A stretch of DNA of 64,000 bases, taken from contig CAJUCX010000001.1 of the NCBI GenBank assembly GCA_910585195.1, positions 1 through 64,000 of the forward strand, given 5' to 3'. Source of the stretch: an uncultured Christensenellaceae bacterium. Lineage in GTDB: Bacteria; Bacillota; Clostridia; Christensenellales; CAG-314. Position numbers and translations under genes: made by a program. Shown one piece after another: positions 26,081-33,991 of the stretch (its first letter is position 1; every line of letters begins with the position of its first letter). The notes under the pieces are model-generated. The model worked only from the letters and a program-made list of their open reading frames with translations. It searched no databases and was not told the DNA's origin.

Positions 26081-26113
26081 AATAATGTATAAAATTTAAT
26101 TTTATGCATTATT
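26081..26113. promoter_or_regulatory. large AT-rich inverted repeat, operator candidate
   Basis: 15-bp arms (AATAATGTATAAAAT / ATTTTATGCATTATT) around a 3-base centre, with only one T:G position. Lies in the 284-bp divergent region between the DUF4438 gene and the ABC transporter, about 70 bp before the transporter promoter. Confidence 0.55.
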
Positions 26114-26179
26114 TTTTGTATATTTTAGTGATTTTGAAAAAAATATGCAAATTTTTTATAAAAAATTGAATAAATTCGC

Positions 26180-26208
26180 TTGCAAAATTTATATCGCCGT
26201 AGTATATT
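26180..26208 (+). promoter_or_regulatory. promoter for the ABC transporter operon
   Basis: TTGCAA, 17-bp spacer, TATATT. Start predicted near 26215, about 34 bases before the ATG. Confidence 0.7.
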
Positions 26209-26248
26209 AACATAGTCAAAAAAATAAACAACAATTTTGGAGGAAATT

Positions 26249-27130
26249 ATGAAGAAATTTTGGAAAATTCTCGTCGCATCTGTGCTTTCATTCACAATGC
26301 TTTTCGGTTTGACTGCCTGCGGCGGCGGAGACGACATTATCGTACAAACCAATGCATATTTTGCACCGTTTGAATATTATCAAGGCGATGAAATAGTAGG
26401 CGTTGACGTTGACATTATGAAAAAGGTCGGTGAAAAAGCCGGCAAAAACGTCAAATTTGTCGACGGAGATTTTGCACTTGTTATCCCTACAGTAAGTGAA
26501 GGTAAACTTGCTGACGTAGGTGCGGCAGGTCTCACCATTACAGAAAAACGTCAAGAAAAAGTTGATTTTTCTATCCCTTACTACACTTCCGTGCAATACG
26601 TAATTTATAAAACCGGCGACAACGATTTTACATCTAGTACTGCAACAGACGGCAAACAAGTTATTTATTGGTCAGACCTTGCAGGTATGAAAATAGGCGT
26701 ACAACGCGACACAACCGGCGACATTTACACTAATTTAGAAATTGACGGAGACCACGGCAACGAAGACCCTGCCGACGATTATACAGGCGTACTTGAAAAC
26801 ACAAATACAACCTGCACTTCTTACGACAGCGCACAAATTGCGGCAAATGCTATCGGCTCGCTGCTTGATTGTGTAATCGTTGACGAACTTCCTGCACAAT
26901 ATATCTGCAAAAACGCTCAATACAAATGTCTCCCTCTCTACTACAAAGGCGAAAACGGTGAGGAAGATTCCGCAACGGAAGAGCAATATGCAATTTGCGT
27001 AACGAAAGGCAATAAAGAATTGCTTAATATAATAAACGAAGTTTTAACCGATATGCTTAAAAATAAAAATGAAGCAGGTCAAAATGAAATAGAGCAACTC
27101 GTTGCAAAACATCTTGGCGTTGAAGACTGA
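26249..27130 (+). CDS. polar amino acid ABC transporter, substrate-binding lipoprotein
   Basis: 293 residues from the ATG at 26249, which has GGAGG five bases upstream; a TTG four codons earlier is inside that site. Signal peptide with lipobox LTAC, lipid-modified Cys 24. Type-II periplasmic-binding fold (family SBP_bac_3): AYFAPFEYYQGDEIVGVDVD, GLTITEKRQEKVDFSIPY and GVQRDTTGD. Captures a polar amino acid or cystine outside the membrane and passes it to the permease. The exact substrate cannot be read here. A terminator after it suggests it is made in excess over the rest. Confidence 0.92.
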   Translation: MKKFWKILVASVLSFTMLFGLTACGGGDDIIVQTNAYFAPFEYYQGDEIVGVDVDIMKKVGEKAGKNVKFVDGDFALVIPTVSEGKLADVGAAGLTITEKRQEKVDFSIPYYTSVQYVIYKTGDNDFTSSTATDGKQVIYWSDLAGMKIGVQRDTTGDIYTNLEIDGDHGNEDPADDYTGVLENTNTTCTSYDSAQIAANAIGSLLDCVIVDELPAQYICKNAQYKCLPLYYKGENGEEDSATEEQYAICVTKGNKELLNIINEVLTDMLKNKNEAGQNEIEQLVAKHLGVED

Positions 27131-27156
27131 TATCAACAAAAGCACACAAAAGTCAA

Positions 27157-27183
27157 GGCAGAGTAAATCTCTGCCTGCTTTTT
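27157..27183 (+). terminator. intra-operon terminator after the binding-protein gene
   Basis: GGCAGAG / CTCTGCC stem, 5-base loop, then GCTTTTTG. A second hairpin CAGAGA-AACG-TCTCTG follows at 27191-27206, just before the permease ribosome site. The pair would reduce read-through. Confidence 0.75.
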
Positions 27184-27225
27184 GATTTTACAGAGAAACG
27201 TCTCTGATATTTAGGAGAAATAAAA

Positions 27226-27924
27226 GTGAATATTTTTCAAGGTATAGCGGAAATTTTCGGCACAAGCGATTATATAGGTCTTATGTTAAGCGGACTGGGC
27301 AAGACATTTTTGCTGTCCGTTTGCTCGGCTTTGCTTGGCTTGATTTTGGGCTTGATTGTAGCAATAGTAAAAATATCTTACCCAAAAAACAAAAAAGCCC
27401 TTTGTGTGCCTAATGCAATATGCAACGCATACGTCAGCATTATACGTGGCACGCCTGTCGCCTTGCAGTTGTTTATAATGGTGTTTGCGATATTTGCAAT
27501 AAGAGGATTTCCTTTGGAAATAACGGCAATTTTGACATTCGGCATAAATTCGGGCGCATACGTATCCGAAAGCATAAGAGCAGGCATTATGTCTATTGAC
27601 AAAGGTCAGACGGAAGCCGGCAGGTCGCTAGGCTTAAACGGTATACAGACAATGCGTTTGATTGTTATACCTCAGGCAATCAAAAACGTAATTCCCACTA
27701 TCGGCAACGAACTTATTGCCTTGGTAAAAGAAACTTCAATAGTAAGTATGGTAGGGTTAATCGACCTTACGAACGCCGCAAAGATAATAGGTGCCGGCGA
27801 CAAAATGGCAGACTATTTGGTGCCAATGTTGGTTGCGGCGGTATTCTATTTAATTATTGTTTACGCAATTGCATTTTTAATTAAGTTTATAGAAAAGAAA
27901 TTACGCAGGGGTGAACGCTCATGA
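27226..27924 (+). CDS. polar amino acid ABC transporter permease
   Basis: 232 residues with about five membrane helices. HisM/GlnP-type permease. The ABC-docking EAA loop reads EAGRSLGLNGIQTMRLIVIPQ. Starts with GTG after TAGGAG; no better ATG is in frame upstream. Partners are the lipoprotein upstream and the ATPase overlapping its 3-prime end by 4 bp. Confidence 0.93.
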   Translation: MNIFQGIAEIFGTSDYIGLMLSGLGKTFLLSVCSALLGLILGLIVAIVKISYPKNKKALCVPNAICNAYVSIIRGTPVALQLFIMVFAIFAIRGFPLEITAILTFGINSGAYVSESIRAGIMSIDKGQTEAGRSLGLNGIQTMRLIVIPQAIKNVIPTIGNELIALVKETSIVSMVGLIDLTNAAKIIGAGDKMADYLVPMLVAAVFYLIIVYAIAFLIKFIEKKLRRGERS

Positions 27925-28808
27925 ATGAAGTTATAATTTCCACAAAAAATTTAATAAAAGACTACCCTATCGAGCACCATTCGTTACACGTTAAAAAAAT
28001 AGGCAAAAGAAAGAAGAAACAAGACGAATTCGAGCAAACTATGCCTCAAGGCGATTTGACTGTAAATGAAATGATAACAGATGATGCAGAAGAATCCGCA
28101 CCGGCAAAAGAAACCGTATTGCACGTCTTGAAAGGTGTAAGCGAAGAAGTACGCCGCGGAGAAAAAATCGTTATCGTCGGTCCTTCAGGCAGCGGCAAAA
28201 GCACTTTTCTGCGCTGTTTGAATTTGTTGGAAACACCTACCGACGGTCAGATATTTTTTAAGGGCGAAGACATAACTTCCAAAGAAGCAGATATAAATCT
28301 CTTTCGTCAAAAAATGGGTATGGTCTTTCAGCATTTCAACTTGTTCCCCCATCTTACCGTTCTTAAAAATATGACGCTTGCGCCTGTTCAACTTAAACTC
28401 AAAACCAAAGAGCAAGCCGAAGCCGACGCAATGGAACTCTTGCAAAAAGTAGGTCTTGTGGAAAAGGCAAGTGAATATCCAAATATGCTTTCCGGCGGAC
28501 AGAAACAGCGCGTCGCAATAGTAAGAGCGCTCAATATGAACCCTGAAGTAATGTTGTTTGACGAGCCGACTTCTGCCCTAGACCCCGAAATGGTAGGAGA
28601 AGTTTTGAACGTTATGCAATCTCTTGCGGAAACAGGCATGACAATGGTTATAGTAACGCACGAAATGTCATTTGCAAAAAAAGTTGCCACCCGCGTGCTG
28701 TTTATGGACGGCGGCGTTGTTGCGGAACAAAATACACCGGAAGAATTTTTCAACAATCCGCAAAGCCCTCGCCTTAAAGAATTTTTGTCTAAGGTACGGC
28801 ACATTTGA
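27921..28808 (+). CDS. amino acid ABC transporter ATPase with a non-standard N-terminal insert
   Basis: 295 residues, about 50 longer than GlnQ-type ATPases. Walker A GPSGSGKST at 87-95, Q-loop FQHFNLFPHL, signature LSGGQKQR, Walker B MLFDEPTSALD and the switch His in VTHEM are intact. The extra length lies between the first strand (IISTKNLIKDY) and Walker A: a basic stretch KKIGKRKKKQ followed by an acidic one, about residues 17-66. Energises import by the two upstream genes. Start overlaps the permease stop (ATGA). Confidence 0.92.
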   Translation: MNEVIISTKNLIKDYPIEHHSLHVKKIGKRKKKQDEFEQTMPQGDLTVNEMITDDAEESAPAKETVLHVLKGVSEEVRRGEKIVIVGPSGSGKSTFLRCLNLLETPTDGQIFFKGEDITSKEADINLFRQKMGMVFQHFNLFPHLTVLKNMTLAPVQLKLKTKEQAEADAMELLQKVGLVEKASEYPNMLSGGQKQRVAIVRALNMNPEVMLFDEPTSALDPEMVGEVLNVMQSLAETGMTMVIVTHEMSFAKKVATRVLFMDGGVVAEQNTPEEFFNNPQSPRLKEFLSKVRHI

Positions 28809-28860
28809 TGCTTATTGCAAATTCAATTTACCGCTTATTTAAGTATTTTATATAAAACAA

Positions 28861-28887
28861 AAAGGAGTTCACACGAACTCCTTTTTT
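28861..28887. terminator. bidirectional terminator between convergent operons
   Basis: 10-bp stem AAAGGAGTTC / GAACTCCTTT with loop ACAC and a seven-T run on the plus strand. Ends the ABC operon and, in reverse, the ChrA operon. Confidence 0.9.
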
Positions 28888-28981
28888 TTACAATGTTGTA
28901 CTACATATAATAACTGCTTGCCTATTTATAGGTAAGAATTCAATTTTATAATTTACAGCATAAAAACAATATAAACTTCTT

Positions 28982-29617
28982 TTACTTACCTTTTTTCTCT
29001 TCCAAAAGACCGTCGTAATATTCTTTCAACTGCTCTATGTTTTCCAACGGCAAGTTTGTTTTTTGTTTCAAAAACTTGGCAAGGTCTACGTCGAAATAGG
29101 CATATTTAATTGCCCCGTCGTCAAAAGAAAATCTTATATGCGCGCAGCCTTGACCGCCGATGTCTATTACAGCAAGACTTTTAATTTTGTCATATCCGTA
29201 AATGCTTGTTTCGTTGTCACCCGTTACGTCGCCGTTTTCGTCCCTTAATATATGCGTAATTGCTATATCTTCATCGTGAAACGCAAGCGTAGTGTCGAAG
29301 TCTCTTTCGCTTTGGTAAGCATAGTTTAACACGTTGTTCGGCTCGTAATTTTCATCGTCCCAACGGTCAACGAAATCTTGCGCAGTTTGTTTCATCATTT
29401 TGACGCGCAAACTTTCGATAATAAATCCCTTGCCGTATTTAACCGCAAAATAAGCAAAATACGCGAGAGAAAGAAACACCAGCGCATAAAGCAAATACCA
29501 GCCCCACCAATCGGCAGGCGCAAGGTCGGCAAGTTTGACCACCAACACCGCAATAAACACGACTAAAAAAATCGCAAATCTGAAAACAGAACCTTTTATA
29601 AACTGTTTTTTATCCAT
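28982..29617 (-). CDS. membrane protein of unknown function
   Basis: 211 residues from the ATG at 29617, which has AAGGAG upstream; a GTG at 29638 would include that site. Two hydrophobic helices near 10-28 and 37-57, then a soluble domain of mixed strands. It resembles the general layout of YcxB-like proteins (two helices plus a small cytosolic domain), but this is only architectural. Last gene of a five-gene operon, 20 bp after chrA. Confidence 0.7.
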   Translation of the reverse strand: MDKKQFIKGSVFRFAIFLVVFIAVLVVKLADLAPADWWGWYLLYALVFLSLAYFAYFAVKYGKGFIIESLRVKMMKQTAQDFVDRWDDENYEPNNVLNYAYQSERDFDTTLAFHDEDIAITHILRDENGDVTGDNETSIYGYDKIKSLAVIDIGGQGCAHIRFSFDDGAIKYAYFDVDLAKFLKQKTNLPLENIEQLKEYYDGLLEEKKGK

Positions 29618-29637
29618 AAACAAATCTCCTTTTAACA

Positions 29638-30234
29638 CTACGCCAAGAGAGGCAACGCGCCGTAAATAATTATACCAAGCACGGCAGAAGTAATTACCAA
29701 AACAAACGGATGTGTTTTTTTGCCTTTGATTTTAATGCGCGACAAGGCAAAAATAACAATAAATATACCCAACGCCCACGCATCGAAGTTTGAAAAATCA
29801 AAATTAAAGTCCTTAAACGACACGTTAGGCAAAATCGCGCTTACACACAAAGTAACCGCCGCGGAAAGTATAAGCCCCGCCACAACGGGCTTAAAGCCCC
29901 AAAACATATTTTTAACCAACTTGCTGTTGTTAAATTTGGCAAACAGTTTTGCAATTATAAGTATAATTACAAACGACGGCAAAACAACGCCGACTGTCGC
30001 ACACAACGACCCCAAAACGCCGGCGGTGTGATAACCGACGAAAGTCGCCATATTTATAGCAAACGGTCCCGGCGTAGACTCTGCAATGCCGATAAAGTTG
30101 ACAAAACTTTCTTCGGTAATCCATTGCCAAGACAGCACGACTTCGTTGCGAATCATCGGCAACATCGCATAACCGCCGCCTATGGTAAACAAGCCTATTT
30201 TTAAGAAAGTCAAAAACAAATTGAAGAAAATCAT
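29638..30234 (-). CDS. chromate-transporter family protein (ChrA half), second
   Basis: 198 residues, a short-chain CHR protein. Conserved N-terminal GLFTIGGGYAMLPMI and the block ESTPGPFAINMATFVGY match the family. About five to six membrane helices. Short-chain CHR proteins are normally encoded in pairs and act as a heterodimer; the mate is the overlapping upstream gene (4 bp overlap). Chromate efflux is shown for some members, but in gut or anaerobic bacteria the physiological ion is unknown. Confidence 0.88.
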   Translation of the reverse strand: MIFFNLFLTFLKIGLFTIGGGYAMLPMIRNEVVLSWQWITEESFVNFIGIAESTPGPFAINMATFVGYHTAGVLGSLCATVGVVLPSFVIILIIAKLFAKFNNSKLVKNMFWGFKPVVAGLILSAAVTLCVSAILPNVSFKDFNFDFSNFDAWALGIFIVIFALSRIKIKGKKTHPFVLVITSAVLGIIIYGALPLLA

Positions 30235-30896
30235 TTTTCAACTTCCCCCTTTGCTTTTGCCAGTCTTTTTGCCACTATTGATTGATAAATTACACCGAAC
30301 AATCCGCCTGCGATAATGATAAACACAACGTCTATTTTTGTAAGCGTCGCAAGTGCAAATGCAATTACCGTTACCAAAATCGTAACAAACATTTTAGGCA
30401 CTTGCTTAGTCATTTTTATACCGGCGTTTACCACAAGCGCAACTACGCCGGCTCTTATACCCTTAAACGCGCTCTGCACCCACACGTTGCCTTCCACCAA
30501 CGCCAGGCAAAGCGAAATTATCAAGATTATTATGAACGACGGAATTATCAAACCGAGCGTAGAAAAAAACGAACCCCAAAATCCGCCGCGCTGATAGCCG
30601 ACGAAAGTGGCCATATTGACGGCTATAGGTCCGGGAGTGGCCTCCGCAACGGCAACCATATCGGACACGATGCTTTCCTGCATCCAACCTTTTTTTTCTA
30701 CAATTTCTTTTTCTATCATAGGCAGCATTGCATAACCGCCGCCGAACGTAAACAGCCCTATTTTGAAAAACGTCCAAAACAGACTTAACAAATCTTTGAA
30801 AGAAACTTTTTCTCTACGTGTCTTTTGCTTTTCCGTTTCAATGCCGTTTTCTTTTATTTCTTGCTCTTCGGCAAGACGATTTTCTTTATCTTCCAT
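30231..30896 (-). CDS. chromate-transporter family protein (ChrA half), first
   Basis: 221 residues. Charged N-terminal tail of about 35 residues, then the CHR fold with GLFTFGGGYAMLPMIEKEIV and AEATPGPIAVNMATFVGYQ. Pairs with the next gene to form a complete two-part transporter. The pair sits in an operon with a MtaD-like deaminase and a COG1313 radical SAM protein. Confidence 0.88.
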   Translation of the reverse strand: MEDKENRLAEEQEIKENGIETEKQKTRREKVSFKDLLSLFWTFFKIGLFTFGGGYAMLPMIEKEIVEKKGWMQESIVSDMVAVAEATPGPIAVNMATFVGYQRGGFWGSFFSTLGLIIPSFIIILIISLCLALVEGNVWVQSAFKGIRAGVVALVVNAGIKMTKQVPKMFVTILVTVIAFALATLTKIDVVFIIIAGGLFGVIYQSIVAKRLAKAKGEVEK

Positions 30897-30918
30897 ATTG
30901 CAAATATATTACCACATA

Positions 30919-31797
30919 CTAAACGCCTTGCAAATTAAATTCGGGCACGAATTTTTCGTCCGCGGCAGATAAGTCCTGAACGAAAGCATTTGCAAAACCT
31001 TTTTGAATAGCATAATTTACCACTCTGTCGTATTCTCGCTGCGTAATTTTTCTGTTTATTTCCGCCATTCTTTCTGCCTTAAAAAACGGCTCGTATTGCG
31101 CCATTAAAGAAACGTAAGTTTCAACACCGAAATTATCCGCAATAATATCCAAAATCTTTATGCTTTGGTCGGTAAGGTTCGGCAAAATCAAATGCCTTAT
31201 AGCAACCCCGCTTTTCATCAATCCGTCTGCAAAAACGTCTTTTGGTTGCTGCCGTTTCATTTCGCAAACGGCAGACAAATTTTTTTGAGGATAATCAATC
31301 GCGTCGGACAATTTTTTTGCAACATTGCCGTCTGCATACTTCATATCGGGTAGCCATACGTCAACGACGCCCTCAAACCTTTTGAGTATTTCTGCTTCTT
31401 CATAACCACCGCAGTTGAAAACTATCGGCAGATTATAATGTTTCTTAAATTTTTGCAACGACGGCAAAATTAAATCGGCGTAATGCGTCGGCGTAACGAG
31501 ATTTATATTTTCCGCACCCAGTTCTGCAAGTCTTGCAAAAATGCCGTATAAATCCTGCGCCGAAACTTCTTTGCCGAAACCCTCGTGCGATATTTTATAG
31601 TTTTGACAGAAAATACACTTCAAATTGCAGTGGCTGAAAAACACCGTTCCGCTGCCGTTTTTTCCGCTGATAAACGGTTCTTCCCACGCGTGAAGTGCCG
31701 CCCGTGCAACTTTTATTTTTCCGCTTGCGCCGCAGTAGCCCACACTGTTTTTTCTGTCTGCGCCGCACTTACGCGGGCACTCGAAACACTTAGTCAT
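30919..31797 (-). CDS. radical SAM protein, COG1313 / PflX type
   Basis: 292 residues. Radical SAM motif CNLKCIFC gives Cys 57, 61 and 64 for the [4Fe-4S] cluster that splits S-adenosylmethionine. A second N-terminal cysteine set (Cys 4, 7, 11, 22 in CFECPRKC...GYC) is typical of this pyruvate-formate-lyase-activase-like group. The substrate of the family is not established. Start overlaps the amidohydrolase stop by 4 bp, so the two are translationally coupled. Confidence 0.88.
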   Translation of the reverse strand: MTKCFECPRKCGADRKNSVGYCGASGKIKVARAALHAWEEPFISGKNGSGTVFFSHCNLKCIFCQNYKISHEGFGKEVSAQDLYGIFARLAELGAENINLVTPTHYADLILPSLQKFKKHYNLPIVFNCGGYEEAEILKRFEGVVDVWLPDMKYADGNVAKKLSDAIDYPQKNLSAVCEMKRQQPKDVFADGLMKSGVAIRHLILPNLTDQSIKILDIIADNFGVETYVSLMAQYEPFFKAERMAEINRKITQREYDRVVNYAIQKGFANAFVQDLSAADEKFVPEFNLQGV

Positions 31798-33074
31798 TTA
31801 ATCAATCTTTGCGTAATTTTTTTGCAGCGGTCATAAATTTCTTCAACAGGCACGCCTATATTAAATTTGCCGTCCCGATACAAAATCTTACCCGCTACAA
31901 CGGTCATTTTTACGTTGCTTTTATCGGCAGAATAAACAAGCGCCTTTTTCAAATTGGCAATAGGTTGCATATTCGGTCTGTTTAAGTCAATTACAACAAA
32001 ATCGGCTTGTTTGCCTTCCGCAATGCAGTCGCAGTCATCAAGCCGCATAGCTTTTGCACCGTTTACAGTTGCCATTTTAAGCACGGCTTCTGCAGGCATT
32101 ACGCTCGGGTCGCCGCTGTTTGCTTTTTGCAAAGTACACGCAAGATACATTTCTCTAAACATATCCAAACTGTTGTTGCTTGCAGGTCCGTCCGTGCCTA
32201 TCGCTATATTTAAGCCGCAATCGGCCATTTTGCACAGAGGTGCAATGCCGTTTGCAAGTTTGAGGTTGCTTGCAGGGTTTGTAACGACCGTTACCCCTTT
32301 TTTTGCAAGCAGTTGCATTTCTTCATCGCTCAAATAAACGCAGTGATAAGCCATACCGCCGTTGTCGAACAAACCGCATTCTGCCAAAACAAAAGCGGGA
32401 CTTTTGCCGTATCTTTTTATACAGTCGTCAACTTCTTTTTTACTTTCCGACAGATGCACCGACACGGGAGAATTAAGTTTTTTTGCAAGTTTTGCCGTAC
32501 CGATAATAAAATCTTCCGACGCGGTATATTCCGCATGCACGCCAAGTTCGTATCTTATAAGCGGACTGCCGCCGTTTAGTTTTTTATAATTTGCTTCGCA
32601 TTCTTCCAAGACGTCCTGCGTTTTTTTGCCAAGGTCGTTGGTGCCCTTTACAAATACGCAACGCATACCCGCGTCAGCCATTGCTTTGATTAGCCACTCG
32701 TCAAAAAAATACATATCGCAAACTGCCGTAATACCTGCGGAAACGTATTCTGCAACAGAAAGCATTGTTCCCCAATAGACGTCGTCGCCCGTCAACTTTG
32801 CTTCTAGCGGAAAAATCTTTTGGTTAAGCCACACGTCCAAAGGCAAATCGTCCGCGTTGTTGCGAAACAGCGACATAGGCGAATGACAATGACAGTCCTT
32901 AAACCCCGGCATAATAATGTTGCCGCACAAGTCGATTTCTTCGTCAAACACTTTGTCCGTTTGCCGACTGCCGACGTAGGTTATCTTGTTGTTGTCTGTA
33001 TGCACTTCTCCAAAAAAAGTATCGTCGCTGCCGTTCATCGTCATAACGAAAGCATTAAAAAATCTCTTTTTCAT
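31794..33074 (-). CDS. amidohydrolase, MtaD/SsnA-like adenosine-type deaminase
   Basis: 426 residues from the ATG at 33074. Metal ligands HCH (His 62, His 64), the SVHLSE block, an AYHCVYL His and the GTDGPASNN Asp motif match MTA/SAH deaminases. The NADDLPLDVWL segment is particularly characteristic. Family members deaminate 5-methylthioadenosine, S-adenosylhomocysteine or 5-deoxyadenosine. No Shine-Dalgarno sequence is present and a -10 box lies 6 bases before the ATG, so the mRNA may be leaderless. A GTG at 33095 would lie upstream of that -10. First gene of the five-gene operon. Confidence 0.86.
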   Translation of the reverse strand: MKKRFFNAFVMTMNGSDDTFFGEVHTDNNKITYVGSRQTDKVFDEEIDLCGNIIMPGFKDCHCHSPMSLFRNNADDLPLDVWLNQKIFPLEAKLTGDDVYWGTMLSVAEYVSAGITAVCDMYFFDEWLIKAMADAGMRCVFVKGTNDLGKKTQDVLEECEANYKKLNGGSPLIRYELGVHAEYTASEDFIIGTAKLAKKLNSPVSVHLSESKKEVDDCIKRYGKSPAFVLAECGLFDNGGMAYHCVYLSDEEMQLLAKKGVTVVTNPASNLKLANGIAPLCKMADCGLNIAIGTDGPASNNSLDMFREMYLACTLQKANSGDPSVMPAEAVLKMATVNGAKAMRLDDCDCIAEGKQADFVVIDLNRPNMQPIANLKKALVYSADKSNVKMTVVAGKILYRDGKFNIGVPVEEIYDRCKKITQRLIK

Positions 33075-33080
33075 AAGCAG

Positions 33081-33110
33081 ATTGTAACATATCACCGACG
33101 AAATTGTAAA
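33081..33110 (-). promoter_or_regulatory. promoter giving a leaderless transcript of the MtaD-like operon
   Basis: Minus strand TTTACA, 18-bp spacer, TACAAT with extended TG, then CTGCTT and ATG. Predicted transcription start falls on or next to the A of the ATG. Confidence 0.65.
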
Positions 33111-33197
33111 ACAAACAAAAACAAGACCGAAAAAATATTATATATTTATAAAAACGAGTAACACGCAAAATGCAATAAACAAAATTTTACTAAACCG

Positions 33198-33226
33198 TTG
33201 AATTTTATTAAACCTTGTTGTACAAT
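33198..33226 (+). promoter_or_regulatory. promoter for upp
   Basis: TTGAAT, 17-bp spacer, TACAAT. Start near 33233 leaves a leader of about 11 bases. The AAGGAG site at 33233-33238 lies at or next to that start. Confidence 0.7.
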
Positions 33227-33243
33227 AAACCAAAGGAGACATT

Positions 33244-33876
33244 ATGAATAAAAATACCGTAATTTTTAATCATCCGCTTATCAGTCATAAAATAGCACTG
33301 CTTCGCGACGTAAACACGGGCACAAGACAGTTTAGAGAACTCGTAGGAGAAATAGCAATGCTTATGGCATACGAAGCATTGAAAGATATTGAAACGGTCG
33401 AAAAAGAAATAACCACCCCGTTGGAAACCGTTACCCAAAAGACGGTAAAAGAAAACTCAGTAGCAATAATACCGATTTTGCGCGCAGGTCTTGGTATGGT
33501 AAACGGCGTGCAATCTTTGCTGCCAACCGCAAAAGTCGGACATATAGGCTTATACCGCGACCCAAAAACCTTGACCCCTGCCGACTATTACTGCAAACTG
33601 CCTGAAAATATAAAAGATATGACTGCGGTTTTGCTTGACCCTATGCTTGCGACAGGCGGTTCTGCAAGCGAAGCGATAGGCTATCTTAAAAAGAGCGGCT
33701 GCAAAAAAATAAAACTTATGTCGATAATAGCCGCACCTCAGGGCATAGAAAAAATAGAAACAGACCATCCCGACATTCAACTTTACGTTGCCTGCAAAGA
33801 CGGCAAACTAAATTCCGAAGGTTACATAGTCCCGGGTCTCGGCGACGCAGGCGACAGATTGTTCGGCACGAAATAA
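33244..33876 (+). CDS. upp: uracil phosphoribosyltransferase
   Basis: 210 residues, full length. Salvages uracil to UMP using PRPP. Opening HPLISHKIALLRD, PILRAGLGMVNG, the PRPP loop DPMLATGGSASEA and C-terminal GLGDAGDRLFGTK are all present. Start has AAGGAGACATT. Single-gene unit with its own promoter and terminator. Confidence 0.96.
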   Translation: MNKNTVIFNHPLISHKIALLRDVNTGTRQFRELVGEIAMLMAYEALKDIETVEKEITTPLETVTQKTVKENSVAIIPILRAGLGMVNGVQSLLPTAKVGHIGLYRDPKTLTPADYYCKLPENIKDMTAVLLDPMLATGGSASEAIGYLKKSGCKKIKLMSIIAAPQGIEKIETDHPDIQLYVACKDGKLNSEGYIVPGLGDAGDRLFGTK

Positions 33877-33900
33877 GTTACAAACCGTAATATAAAAGAA

Positions 33901-33931
33901 AAAGAAGTAACAAAACCGTTACTTCTTTTTT
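33901..33931 (+). terminator. terminator of upp
   Basis: 11-bp stem AAAGAAGTAAC / GTTACTTCTTT with a 6-base loop and T-run on the plus strand. Confidence 0.9.
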
Positions 33932-33991
33932 ATTTGATTTCAAATGCAAACTTTTGCATAATGTCAAAACAATTCAATCAATGTAAATTTT

